Source: Clostridium niameyense
GTDB lineage: Bacteria; Bacillota; Clostridia; Clostridiales; Clostridiaceae
DNA: 64,000 bases
Assembly: GCF_001243045.1 (NCBI RefSeq)
Contig: NZ_LN849007.1
Location: 1,702,989-1,766,988, forward strand
Direction: 5' to 3'
In this document: one piece after another, positions 37,866 to 45,885 of the stretch
How the letters are laid out: each line of letters starts with the position of its first letter
Numbering within the stretch: position 1 is the stretch's first letter
Translations under genes and position numbers: made by a program
The notes under the pieces: generated by a model
The model's input: the letters and a program-made list of their open reading frames with translations, nothing else
Database searches by the model: none
Told to the model about the DNA's origin: nothing

Positions 37866-37907
37866 AAAACTATCATCTACAATTTAAGTCTTGTAAATGA
37901 TAGTTTT
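37866..37907 (-). terminator. Terminator after the aspartate decarboxylase gene
   Basis: AAAACTATCAT/ATGATAGTTTT arms (37866-37876 with 37897-37907) with an inner TACAA/TTGTA pairing. Confidence 0.8.
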
Positions 37908-37943
37908 CTATTAATTTTTTGATTACTCGTTAATAATTTTAAG

Positions 37944-39584
37944 TTATTTTTTTGCGGAAGTATGAAGTTTCCATTCCTTTACATATTCTTCTAAAACAGT
38001 ATGCAGTACAGTTCCTATTTTTGAATATGCCTCATCATTAAGATTTGCTAGTGATATTCTAATAGACCATTCTGGTCCATAGAATCCTCCACCACCTAAT
38101 AAAACTATAGAAGATTTTTCGGCTAATCTTAATAATATATCTATAGGCTTATAATTTTTTTCTAAATAACTACTAAATTTCTCCCCATAATAGCAATTTG
38201 CCCACTCTAAAAGATCAAATTCAGTATAGTAGGATGCATCATATTTATCTTCTTCTAATTTTAATCCTAACCCCTCAAATAATAATCTTTTACGACGTCT
38301 ACATATGTTCTTGGTTAGGTTTTTATATTTTTTTTCTTTATCTAACACATCAAATATTGAGAAAAAGGCCATCTGTACTTGTTGAGGGGTAGAGAGTCCC
38401 GCTGTATGATTTAAAGCCACCTGTCTACTATCTGCTACAATTCTATCTATAAAAGGAATATCTTCTGGATTAGTAGATAATGCTTCATAACGTTTCTTTA
38501 ATGCTTCTTTTTTATCTGAAGGAAGTTCCTTTATCAATTTATCAAATACATTTTCTTCATAAAGAGCAATAGTACCAAGTCTCCATCCAGTTACACCAAA
38601 GTATTTTGAAAAGGAATAAACACCTATAGTATTAAAAGGTAAATCTGCTACTAAAGAAGTAAAACTATCTACAAAAGTTCCATATACATCGTCAGAAATT
38701 ATCATTAAATTAGGATTATTATTCTTAACTATTTCAACTATCTTTTCTATGGATTCTGGCTTTATTGCAACAGATGGTGGATTACTTGGATTCACTAAGA
38801 ATAAGGCTTTAATATCTGGATCTTTAAGCTTTTCAATTTCACTTTTGGGATATTGCCATGTATGTGTGCCATCCTCAGTGGTCTCTGATGCTCTAATTTT
38901 TACAACATTAAAATCATAACGAGGTATTAAAGGTATCTCTAAATAAGGTGTAAATATTGGTGTCATTAATGCAATTTTATCTCCTCGATTTAATAGTTCA
39001 TTTGCAATTAATGAATCAAATATATAACACATAGCTGCAGTAGCTCCTTCTACAGCAAATAAATTGAAGTTACCTTTTAATTGTTTATTGTAACATATTT
39101 CCTCCATTAAATAATCTTGTACTACTTTTTCTATATGTGTAAGCATTCTATCTGGTACTGGATAGTTATCTCCTATAATAGCATCTGCTAATTCATATAC
39201 CCAATCATCCTCATTAAACCCTTTAACCTTTATACCATAATTTATTATGTTATTTAAAAGTTCAATTGAAATTTCACCTTTATGTTTTTCTATATAATTA
39301 TTAAACCTTTTATAAATACCATCTTTTTGAGGCATTCCAGCTAAATCTCCATCATTCCATACTCTACGAGATTCTTCTACTGCAAATTGACCAAATGAAA
39401 AAAAAGCTTCTCGAGGAGTTGCTGCAATCCAGTTGGGATTTCCTCTTCCTGCATCTAATAATACATGAGCACTTTTTTCTCTTGGTCCTTTTGCAAAACT
39501 TATTAATTTATTTTTTAATTCAAAAGGACTAACTTTTCCATAGATTTTTTCTAGTTCCATACGTTGAAGATTATACTTATCCAT
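37944..39584 (-). CDS. asdA: Aspartate 4-decarboxylase (bifunctional aminotransferase)
   Basis: PLP enzyme of 546 residues, fold type I, that converts aspartate to alanine and CO2 and also transaminates. The long N-terminal extension (LDAGRGNPNWIAATPREAFF, WNDGDLAGMPQKDGIYKRF) is specific to this family. The PLP Lys is in GVYSFSKYFGVTGWRLG (about 325-335), and ALFLVNPSNPPSVAIKPE and IISDDVYGTF are the cofactor-binding segments. The paired aspartate:alanine antiporter AspT often next to this gene is absent here. The reaction can generate proton-motive force and raise pH when such an antiporter is present elsewhere. Confidence 0.9.
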   Translation of the reverse strand: MDKYNLQRMELEKIYGKVSPFELKNKLISFAKGPREKSAHVLLDAGRGNPNWIAATPREAFFSFGQFAVEESRRVWNDGDLAGMPQKDGIYKRFNNYIEKHKGEISIELLNNIINYGIKVKGFNEDDWVYELADAIIGDNYPVPDRMLTHIEKVVQDYLMEEICYNKQLKGNFNLFAVEGATAAMCYIFDSLIANELLNRGDKIALMTPIFTPYLEIPLIPRYDFNVVKIRASETTEDGTHTWQYPKSEIEKLKDPDIKALFLVNPSNPPSVAIKPESIEKIVEIVKNNNPNLMIISDDVYGTFVDSFTSLVADLPFNTIGVYSFSKYFGVTGWRLGTIALYEENVFDKLIKELPSDKKEALKKRYEALSTNPEDIPFIDRIVADSRQVALNHTAGLSTPQQVQMAFFSIFDVLDKEKKYKNLTKNICRRRKRLLFEGLGLKLEEDKYDASYYTEFDLLEWANCYYGEKFSSYLEKNYKPIDILLRLAEKSSIVLLGGGGFYGPEWSIRISLANLNDEAYSKIGTVLHTVLEEYVKEWKLHTSAKK

Positions 39585-39920
39585 TATAAAAACTCCTCTC
39601 TAGTTATAAGAAGTTACTGTAATTATGAAAATTTTACATAATTTAAGTTTATGTTATGCAAGTCTTCTTAAAAATATTCTTACATTAACTTCTATCTTTT
39701 ATATAATATTTTCCAGTTTCATTGTCTACTATTTCTTTTTAATTCTGAAAATAATCATACATTCTAAACTAAAAACAAAATTGTTTTAACTCTATAAATA
39801 ATATATCAAAAAATACCAGTACATGTAACATCTTGTTATCAATTTTACATTTTTATAATATATATATAACTTAAAATAGATATATTAATAATAAACAAGC
39901 TATAATTTTCACAAAATAAT
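39585..39920. other. Intergenic region upstream of asdA
   Basis: About 335 AT-rich bases. They hold the promoter of asdA (minus strand). No frame, T-box or riboswitch signature was seen. Confidence 0.3.
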
Positions 39921-39965
39921 AAATATAACCTCAATACTTTACCATTAAGTATCGAGGTTATATTT
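39921..39965 (-). terminator. Terminator of the ABC importer operon
   Basis: Nineteen-base arms with one A-C mismatch (39921-39939 with 39947-39965), 7-base loop, T-rich on the minus strand. Confidence 0.8.
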
Positions 39966-39978
39966 AAATTATATATAG

Positions 39979-40773
39979 TTAGGAAAATAGTACTCTATCG
40001 CTTAAATTATCACCTAATTTTATTTCTTCAAAACATTTAAATAATTTTTCTTTATTTAAATGCTCTTTACTTTCTCCATTTATGTCTAAAACTATGTTAC
40101 CTTTGTGCATCATAATAAGTCTATTACCATAATTTATAGCTACATTTAAATCATGAGTTATCATTAATGCAGTCATTTTATGTTCTTTAACTATTTTATT
40201 GGTAAAATTCATTATTATTTTAGAAGTTTTAGGATCTAACGCAGCAGTGTGTTCATCAAGCAATAATAATTTTGGTTTTTTCATTACTGCCATTATTAAA
40301 GATAAGGCTTGCCTTTGGCCTCCTGATAATGAACCTACTTTTACATTTAATTTATCTTCTAGTCCTAAATTTATCTCCTTTAGCATTTCTATAAATAAAG
40401 ATATATTTTTTTTGTCTATAGCTTTAGTAAGTCCAAATCTATGACCTTTATTATAAGCCATAGACATATTTTCTAATATAGTCATAGAAGGAGCAACTCC
40501 TTTTGATGGGTCTTGAAATACTCTTGCTATATACTTAGAATTTTCATATTCTTTATTAAAAGTTATATCTTTATTATCTAATAGTATCTTCCCTTTATCT
40601 AGTTTTATATTACCAGATATCATATTTAATATAGTAGACTTGCCTGCCCCATTACTACCTATTATGCTTATAAAATCTCCTTCATTTATATTTATATTAA
40701 AATCTTTAAATAACTTATTTTCATTTACTGTATCCCTATTGAATACCTTGCATAGATTGTTTATCTGTAACAT
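39979..40773 (-). CDS. ABC importer ATP-binding protein (TrpXYZ-type, COG1101)
   Basis: ATPase subunit of 264 residues. Walker A GSNGAGKST (about 38-46), signature LSGGQRQAL (about 148), Walker B LLLLDEHTAALDP (about 168-180; the DEHTAALDP form is typical of this subfamily) and a switch His in ITHDL. It overlaps the permease gene by 38 bases, so translation is coupled. With the two genes upstream it forms a putative importer of the COG2984-COG4120-COG1101 class, which includes tryptophan and other small-molecule transporters. The substrate here is unknown; HutP context suggests an amino acid such as histidine. Confidence 0.9.
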   Translation of the reverse strand: MLQINNLCKVFNRDTVNENKLFKDFNININEGDFISIIGSNGAGKSTILNMISGNIKLDKGKILLDNKDITFNKEYENSKYIARVFQDPSKGVAPSMTILENMSMAYNKGHRFGLTKAIDKKNISLFIEMLKEINLGLEDKLNVKVGSLSGGQRQALSLIMAVMKKPKLLLLDEHTAALDPKTSKIIMNFTNKIVKEHKMTALMITHDLNVAINYGNRLIMMHKGNIVLDINGESKEHLNKEKLFKCFEEIKLGDNLSDRVLFS

Positions 40774-41638
40774 TTAAATCCCCCTCTTTTCTAGCTTTTT
40801 TATGTGTTAGTGTAAAAGGTTTATTATTTATGCTTAAAGCTATAACTACAATAACTGCAGTAACTAGTTTTAAATCTGTAGGTGCTAATCCTACCACTAA
40901 TGCAAAGGCTACAGCTAATTTATAAACTAAAGCTCCTAAAATTACTGTAGTAGTTTGTTTTAAGAATTTTATATCTTTAAATACAGATTCACCTATAATT
41001 ACAGATGCAAGGCCCATTACTACTATACCAGTTCCCATACCTACATCACAAAATCCTTGATATTGAGCCATCAAAGCCCCTCCTAAAGCTACCATACCAT
41101 TAGATATCATTAAGCCTAATATTTTTATCGCATCTTTATTAACCCCTAGAGATGTAACTAACTGTTCATTATCCCCTACCGCCTTTAATATAAATCCTGT
41201 GTTTGTACTTAAAAATAAGTCCATAGATATTTTAACTATTAAAAGAATAACTGTAATTATGATTATAGGATACATAGTCTTTGAAAATAAATGAGTTCTA
41301 TCAAATAAAGGTATATTAGATTTTTTCATTATTCTTAAATTAACAGAATATAAACCCACCATAACTAATATGCCTGAAAGTAAGTTACTTATTTTAAACT
41401 TAACATGAAGTATTCCTGTAGCTAATCCTGCTATAGCCCCTCCAATTATAGCTAAAGCACATCCTATTATGGGATTCATTCCTTTAACTAAGCATATCCC
41501 TACTATAGCTGCTCCTAATGGGAAAGTTCCATCTACAGAAAGATCTGGAAAATCTAAAATTTTATAAGTTATATAAACTCCGAAACATACAATAGAAAAT
41601 ATAAATCCTTGTTCTAAAACACTTAATAATATATCCAT
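40736..41638 (-). CDS. ABC importer permease (TrpXYZ-type, COG4120)
   Basis: Membrane subunit of 300 residues with eight to nine helices, related to branched-chain amino-acid permeases. Typical segments are LDFPDLSVDGTFPLGAAIV near the N-terminus (the DLSVDG(T/S) motif is diagnostic), ALGGALMAQYQGFCDVGMGTG in the middle and a Lys/Arg-rich C-terminus. Its ATG directly follows the stop of the binding-protein gene, and its end overlaps the ATPase gene. Expression control is described at the leader (42637-42945). Confidence 0.9.
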   Translation of the reverse strand: MDILLSVLEQGFIFSIVCFGVYITYKILDFPDLSVDGTFPLGAAIVGICLVKGMNPIIGCALAIIGGAIAGLATGILHVKFKISNLLSGILVMVGLYSVNLRIMKKSNIPLFDRTHLFSKTMYPIIIITVILLIVKISMDLFLSTNTGFILKAVGDNEQLVTSLGVNKDAIKILGLMISNGMVALGGALMAQYQGFCDVGMGTGIVVMGLASVIIGESVFKDIKFLKQTTTVILGALVYKLAVAFALVVGLAPTDLKLVTAVIVVIALSINNKPFTLTHKKARKEGDLNVTDKQSMQGIQ

Positions 41639-42646
41639 CTATTTTACACCATCCTTAACTTTTTCTGATTTTTCCTCTATATTCTTAGGAATATTTATAT
41701 TAAGTTTCTTAGCCATTTTTTCGTTTACTACAAGCTGAGTATTTTTCATGAACTTAATGTTCATATCCTTAGGATTTTCGCCATTTATTATTTTTAAAGC
41801 TAAATTAGCTGATTCCTCACCTAACTTATAATAATCTATACCACAAGTTGCTAAAGCTCCTCCTTGTACGTGTGCCTTTTCTGAGCCCATTATTGGTATA
41901 TTTTTTTTAGTGCACTCACTACTTATAAACGGCATAGAAGATGCCACTGTATTATCTGTAGGTATAAACATTATATCTACTTTATTTAAAATTGAAGCTA
42001 AGGATTGGTGAATATCATTCACATTAGTTATACCTTGTTTAACAATTTTAAGTCCAAACCTTTTAGCAGATTTTTCTGCCTCTTTAACTTGAATCTCTGA
42101 ATTTTTTTCACTGGTATTATATAAGATACCTATAGTCTTTTTCCCAGGCAATATTTCCTCAATAAGTTTAAAATTTTCATCTATAGATATTTTATCGGAA
42201 ACTCCCACTACATTAGTTCCTGATTTATCCACAGATTTTACAATACCTGCCTGTACAGGATCTGTAACCGCAGTCATAACTATAGGAATATTCTTTGTTG
42301 AATTGAAAGCTGCTTGCGCAGATGGTGTGGCTATAGCAAAAATTATGTCTTTTCTTTTGGCTGAAAATGTTTGAGCTATAGTTTGAATTGTAGTCATATC
42401 TCCTTGTGCATTTTGAAAATCAATTTTTATATTTTCTCCATCTTTGTGACCTTTTTTATTTAAGGTATCTACAAAGCCTTTTCTTGCTAAGTCCAATGCA
42501 GGATGTTCTAAAATCTGCATTATACCTATATTAATTACTTTTTTATCCTTTAAATTTCTAGAGCTATTAATTTTTAAGCAAACTCCTAAAATTACTAAAG
42601 ATAAAATTATAGATATAAAAATACCTATGTTTTTTCTTTCTACCAT
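41639..42646 (-). CDS. ABC importer substrate-binding protein (ABC_sub_bind, TrpX-like)
   Basis: Binding protein of 335 residues with an N-terminal hydrophobic anchor (about 8-25) and no lipobox Cys. The mature domain has the COG2984 pattern: INIGIMQILEHPALDLARKGFVD, IAQTFSAKRKDIIFAIATPSAQAA, NIPIVMTAVTDPVQAGIV and AHVQGGALATCGIDYYKLG. The same fold is used as the sensor domain of the protein at 823-3780. The ATG at 42646 has AGGAGG 8 bases upstream. The start codon lies inside an 8-base unit repeated many times in the leader. First gene of a three-gene operon; ligand unknown. Confidence 0.9.
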   Translation of the reverse strand: MVERKNIGIFISIILSLVILGVCLKINSSRNLKDKKVINIGIMQILEHPALDLARKGFVDTLNKKGHKDGENIKIDFQNAQGDMTTIQTIAQTFSAKRKDIIFAIATPSAQAAFNSTKNIPIVMTAVTDPVQAGIVKSVDKSGTNVVGVSDKISIDENFKLIEEILPGKKTIGILYNTSEKNSEIQVKEAEKSAKRFGLKIVKQGITNVNDIHQSLASILNKVDIMFIPTDNTVASSMPFISSECTKKNIPIMGSEKAHVQGGALATCGIDYYKLGEESANLALKIINGENPKDMNIKFMKNTQLVVNEKMAKKLNINIPKNIEEKSEKVKDGVK

Positions 42647-42945
42647 GCTACCATCCTCCTAATGTATTAAATTTTATATTTTGAAAGCTTAATAAATTTC
42701 AACCTTTAATTTAGACAATAAAAAATCTCTTCCTGTAGAAGAGTACAATTAATAAGCCTTTTAAATAAAGGTTAAAAAATATCTACTACCAAACTACCAT
42801 GCTACAATTTTTCACTACCATACTACTTTTATAAATCAATACCAATTTGATTTATAACCACTATACTACTTTTAAATTTATAACTACTACACTACTATTT
42901 TAATCATCTTAAGTTTTAAATTATTATGCCAATAAAAAATATTTT
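42637..42945 (-). promoter_or_regulatory. Leader with spaced NAG triplets and terminator hairpin; candidate HutP target
   Basis: Transcript leader of about 300 bases. Near-identical 13-base copies occur at 42883-42895 (GTAGTGTAGTAGT), 42857-42869 (GTAGTATAGTGGT), 42814-42826 (GTAGTATGGTAGT) and 42793-42805 (GTAGCATGGTAGT), the last continuing with TTGGTAGTAG to 42783. They resolve into 8-base units RGUAGYRU in groups of 2, 2, 2 and 3. Three more units in perfect register (AGGAGGAT, GGTAGCAT, GGTAGAAA; 42637-42660) cover the Shine-Dalgarno and AUG of the binding-protein gene. A hairpin TTATAAATCAA/TTGATTTATAA lies between copies 2 and 3 (42830-42858). A terminator-like CTCTTC/GAAGAG plus T run is at 42717-42743. 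AACCTTT near 42770 can pair locally with AAAGG or distally with AAAGGTT near 42702, so alternative folds exist. Binding by the adjacent HutP is inferred. Confidence 0.7.
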
Positions 42946-42951
42946 AGAACT

Positions 42952-42980
42952 ATTATACATATTCTCAAAATTTTTGTCAA
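42952..42980 (-). promoter_or_regulatory. Sigma-A promoter of the ABC importer leader
   Basis: TTGACA (42975-42980), 17-base spacer, TATAAT (42952-42957) on the minus strand, both perfect. It places the transcript start near 42945 and makes the importer operon separable from hutP upstream. Confidence 0.92.
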
Positions 42981-43020
42981 CTAATATTTAATTTTACAGT
43001 AATAAAATTAAATAAATACT

Positions 43021-43437
43021 TTATAAATCTGGAATAGAACGATGACCTAAACCTATTACAACTTCATTTAAATGTAAAAGTCCTATACTCATAAATATAC
43101 AAACACTTAAATGTTCTCCTGATTTGGCTATACCTATCTTTCCACCTACATTTAATCCGTTAGCTTTTTCCATAACCTGAAATAGAGCCTCCCTTGTAGC
43201 TCCTGCTACAGCACCATCATGTACATGACATTCCTTGGTTAATCCTGATCTTTTAGCCGCTACTAAAGCTCTTTCTATTATTTTACTCATAGATACATTT
43301 ATATTCCCACCTACATCCACAGCTGTTGTTAATATACCTTCTTTTTTATATTTATTCATTAATACTTTTTCTTCTTCTCTCGAAGATATGGACATTTTTA
43401 CAGAAGCCTTAGCTACTTTTTCACTTTCTATTTTCAA
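43021..43437 (-). CDS. hutP: HutP-family RNA-binding antiterminator-like regulator
   Basis: Protein of 138 residues of the HutP family. Bacillus HutP is a hexamer that needs L-histidine and Mg2+ to bind spaced UAG triplets in hut mRNA and prevent termination. Matching segments are the N-terminal helix (VAKASVKMSISSREEEKVLM), the core GAVAGATREALFQVM (about 75-89) and the C-terminal HLNEVVIGLGHRSI (about 122-135). The two His before the core (CHVHDG, His71 and His73) and His132 may form the metal/ligand site, arranged differently from what I recall of the Bacillus His73/His77/His138 set. TTG 43437 is the start, with AGGAGG 7 bases upstream. No hut genes are in the window; the next genes downstream form the ABC importer with a UAG-rich leader. 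Confidence 0.85.
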   Translation of the reverse strand: MKIESEKVAKASVKMSISSREEEKVLMNKYKKEGILTTAVDVGGNINVSMSKIIERALVAAKRSGLTKECHVHDGAVAGATREALFQVMEKANGLNVGGKIGIAKSGEHLSVCIFMSIGLLHLNEVVIGLGHRSIPDL

Positions 43438-43579
43438 AATAATACCTCCTATTATGTTTTATAAAAGAGATTTATCATAAAATTAAGCATTGCCCTGAAA
43501 ATTCACAATTCACTTAAAATCAGTTTAATTATAACATATAAATATCAATATAAACATTTTTTATTTATAATAAAATGAA

Positions 43580-43597
43580 GGTAGTAAATTTACTACC
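43580..43597 (-). terminator. 18-base perfect palindrome; terminator of the codBA remnant or hutP operator
   Basis: GGTAGTAAATTTACTACC reads the same on both strands and is followed on the minus strand by TTCATTTTATT. It lies between the decayed codA end and hutP. A terminator is the simplest reading; its symmetry also allows a DNA-binding site for hutP control. Confidence 0.5.
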
Positions 43598-43629
43598 CTC
43601 ATTTCAAATAATTAATTTAATATTATTTA

Positions 43630-44016
43630 TTAAATTGCACTATTTTTAGTTATTAAGTCTAAATATTTATTTATTTCATCATATCCCATAAGTTCCTTAA
43701 TCCTTATTATACCTCTTCTTTTCGGATAAGTATCAAATCTTCCCTGAAGATGAGTATTAACCAGCGGATTAGCTACAAAATCTATTTTAGATATTTTTAA
43801 AAGTCTAAATTATTTATATGTATAGGCATTATTGTAAGAATGCATTGCTATAGTATAACTTGCTGTAACTCTTTCGCCAATGTTATTTTCATAGGCCCTT
43901 GTAGCTACTACTTCTATAAGTCTAGATTGTTCATCATCTATTTCATCACAATGTACATCTTTTAATGCTTCTTCTACAACTTCAAAACCACCCTTAAAAT
44001 ATAATATTTTTTCCAC
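43630..44016 (-). pseudogene. codA: Cytosine deaminase, decayed remnant
   Basis: Broken pieces match CodA in order. First EVVEEALK, joined by a deletion to [20 protein letters not shown], then [19 protein letters not shown] (the metal-site HxD region and a TxxMHSYN segment). A stop follows near 43810, then in another frame [20 protein letters not shown] and [18 protein letters not shown] further deletion jumps to [19 protein letters not shown], ending at a TAA near 43630. Intact CodA is about 420 residues, so more than half is lost, including the N-terminal HxH region. The enzyme cannot be functional. Confidence 0.85.
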
Positions 44017-44029
44017 CTAGAACTGCTAA

Positions 44030-44190
44030 ACAAATTGTTTAAAATTAAGCCCTATCCCTAAACTTCCTCCTGTCCACATACTTGCAGAGAAAAAGTAAAT
44101 CCAAGCATTACCATAAGCATAGATAAAAATCCCCCTTTTATCTTTTTCACCCACTGCCTATAAAGAAAAATCGTGATCATAATTTTCATT
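44030..44190 (-). pseudogene. codB: Cytosine permease N-terminal remnant
   Basis: Pieces in two frames match the start of the CodB permease: SMLMVMLGFTF, then after a one-base shift FSASMWTGGSLGIGLNFKQF, then LAVLGGK. After that the sequence runs by deletion into codA. The rest of the permease (about 380 residues) is gone. It sits directly downstream of a PyrR attenuator, the expected place for a pyrimidine-controlled codBA operon. Confidence 0.7.
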
Positions 44191-44250
44191 TTTGTTTATA
44201 GTTTATCCTTCTCTTCTAGTTCAAAATTTTTGATTAGATAAACTAGTACT

Positions 44251-44417
44251 TAAAAAATAAAGGCTTTTGTCAATACTGACAAAAGCCTAAATCACTAATT
44301 AAATTTTAATATACCCATAATATTCATTCCACTTTGTCAGCCTCTCTGGACTAATTTAAAAGTACTAGCTATTCGATTTTTTCACTTAATTATTTTACAA
44401 AACTCAAATTATGTCAA
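44251..44417 (-). promoter_or_regulatory. PyrR-responsive attenuator and promoter of the codBA remnant
   Basis: Minus-strand promoter TTGACA (44412-44417), 17-base spacer, AATAAT (44389-44394). The leader has the PyrR loop AGTCCAGAGAGGCT (44339-44352), matching the conserved UCCAGAGAGGCU element of pyr mRNAs. It ends with a perfect 12-bp terminator AGGCTTTTGTCA/TGACAAAAGCCT (44261-44272 with 44277-44288) and a T-rich tract (44251-44260). GCTGACAAAG just after the loop can form part of an antiterminator with the terminator's left arm. High UMP bound to PyrR would favour termination. The genes it controlled are decayed. Confidence 0.87.
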
Positions 44418-44419
44418 TG

Positions 44420-45583
44420 CTAGAATAAATCTTTAAGCTTATCTCCAAATAAATCACCTAAAGTTGTATTTTCCTCTTTAGAATCATCATATTTTGAAAA
44501 GTCTTGTGCTGGCTTCTCTATAGCTTCTTTTATGCTTAATGACATCCTCTTTTCTTCTGGATCTATTTCTAATACTTTTACCTTCACCTTATCTTGTAAA
44601 TTTAATTTTTCTGAAGGTTTTGCTATATTCTCATTACTTATTTCTGAAATATGAACTAATCCCTCTATTCCCTTTTCTACTTCCACAAAAGCCCCAAAGT
44701 TTAATAGTTTAACTACTGTACCTTCTACTACATCTCCTTGTTTAAATTTATCTGCTACAGTATTCCATGGATTTTCCTTTATATTCTTTAAAGCTAAAGC
44801 AATTCTTTTAGTTTCCTTGTCAAAATCTAATATATAAACTTCTACTTCATCCCCTATTGAAACTACTTCTGATGGGTGATTTACTCTACCCCAAGATAAT
44901 TGAGAGTTGTGTATTAATCCATCTACTCCTCCAATATCTACAAAAGCTCCAAACCTTTCTAATCTTCTTACAGTTCCTTTAACCTTTTCTCCCTTTTTTA
45001 AATTATCCCATAGCTTTTGAATTTTTATCTTTTCCTTTTCTTGTAATACTATTTTTCTTGACAATACAACTTTTCCTTTTTTTCTATCTAATTCTATTAA
45101 TTTAACTTCTAATTTTTTACCTTTAAAATTCTCTAAGCTATCTATATATTTATTATCTATATGAGAAGCTGGTATAAAAGCTCTTATGCCATTTATATAA
45201 GCAGTAACTCCACCTTTTACTATATTTTCTACAGTAACTTCTAATATTTCTTGTGACTTAAAACTCTTAATTAATTCTTTCCAAGCATTTTCTTCATCAG
45301 CTTTTTTCTTAGACAACACTACATTACCTTCTCCATCATTTATATCTAGAACATAAACATAAACTTCATCATTTTCTTTTATAAAATCTTTAAGATTTTC
45401 TTCTTCATTATATAAAAATTCTTCTTTTTTAACTATTCCATCAGATATATAGCCTATATTAAGTACTACTTCTTTATCTGAAACTGAAATAACTCTTCCT
45501 TTTACTATATCTCCTCTATGTATTTTTTTCATGGTAGATTCAATATCACCCATTATATCCTTCATTGAGATTTCCTCTGTCAT
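44420..45583 (-). CDS. rpsA: S1-domain RNA-binding protein (ribosomal protein S1-like)
   Basis: Protein of 387 residues with four S1 domains, at about 17-85, 102-165, 187-255 and 272-340 (GDIVKGRVISVSDKEVVLNIG, EVTVENIVKGGVTAYINGIRAF, GEKVKGTVRRLERFGAFVDIG, GDVVEGTVVKLLNFGAFVEVE). This is the short S1 form of Firmicutes. It binds single-stranded mRNA and may assist translation initiation or mRNA stability. The C-terminal acidic tail is normal. The codBA promoter overlaps its 3' end, and no terminator is visible between them. Confidence 0.9.
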   Translation of the reverse strand: MTEEISMKDIMGDIESTMKKIHRGDIVKGRVISVSDKEVVLNIGYISDGIVKKEEFLYNEEENLKDFIKENDEVYVYVLDINDGEGNVVLSKKKADEENAWKELIKSFKSQEILEVTVENIVKGGVTAYINGIRAFIPASHIDNKYIDSLENFKGKKLEVKLIELDRKKGKVVLSRKIVLQEKEKIKIQKLWDNLKKGEKVKGTVRRLERFGAFVDIGGVDGLIHNSQLSWGRVNHPSEVVSIGDEVEVYILDFDKETKRIALALKNIKENPWNTVADKFKQGDVVEGTVVKLLNFGAFVEVEKGIEGLVHISEISNENIAKPSEKLNLQDKVKVKVLEIDPEEKRMSLSIKEAIEKPAQDFSKYDDSKEENTTLGDLFGDKLKDLF

Positions 45584-45716
45584 ACAATAACAACCCCTTA
45601 TTTATTTTTTATATTAATATAATTTTATCATAATTTAAAACATATATAAAAATAATATATGCTATATACCTATATATTATCAAATAATTATGAGTTATTT
45701 CTTAATTTTATTTAAT

Positions 45717-45740
45717 AAAAAAAGGATGATATACTCATCC
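45717..45740 (-). terminator. Terminator about 150 bases past the PEPCK-like gene
   Basis: GGATGA/TCATCC stem with 5-base loop followed by seven T on the minus strand. The 145 bases between it and the PEPCK-like stop have no intact frame. They carry fragments (IIVLVFVCIN and FLDSMVYIPYKKVDKEI in adjacent frames) that may be the relic of a small membrane protein. Confidence 0.75.
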
Positions 45741-45885
45741 CTTTAATCTATACATACTTTTTCCATTTGTCATATTTCTTTATCTACTTTTTTGTATGGA
45801 ATATATACCATGCTATCTAAAAAAATAACTCCCATTAATGCAGACAAATACTAAAACTATAATTACTATAAATATTTAAATCTTA

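Noticed and set aside
42637-42945. TRAP (MtrB) binding site as explanation of the NAG repeats
   Set aside because: TRAP sites use many G/UAG triplets spaced 2-3 bases apart; here the spacing is 5 and groups are of two or three. An adjacent HutP gene explains them better. A T-box was also excluded: no GGTGG T-box sequence is present.
43810-44016. Intact 68-residue frame as an independent small gene
   Set aside because: Its sequence is a mid-portion of cytosine deaminase ([19 protein letters not shown]), flanked by further codA pieces in other frames, so it is part of a pseudogene.
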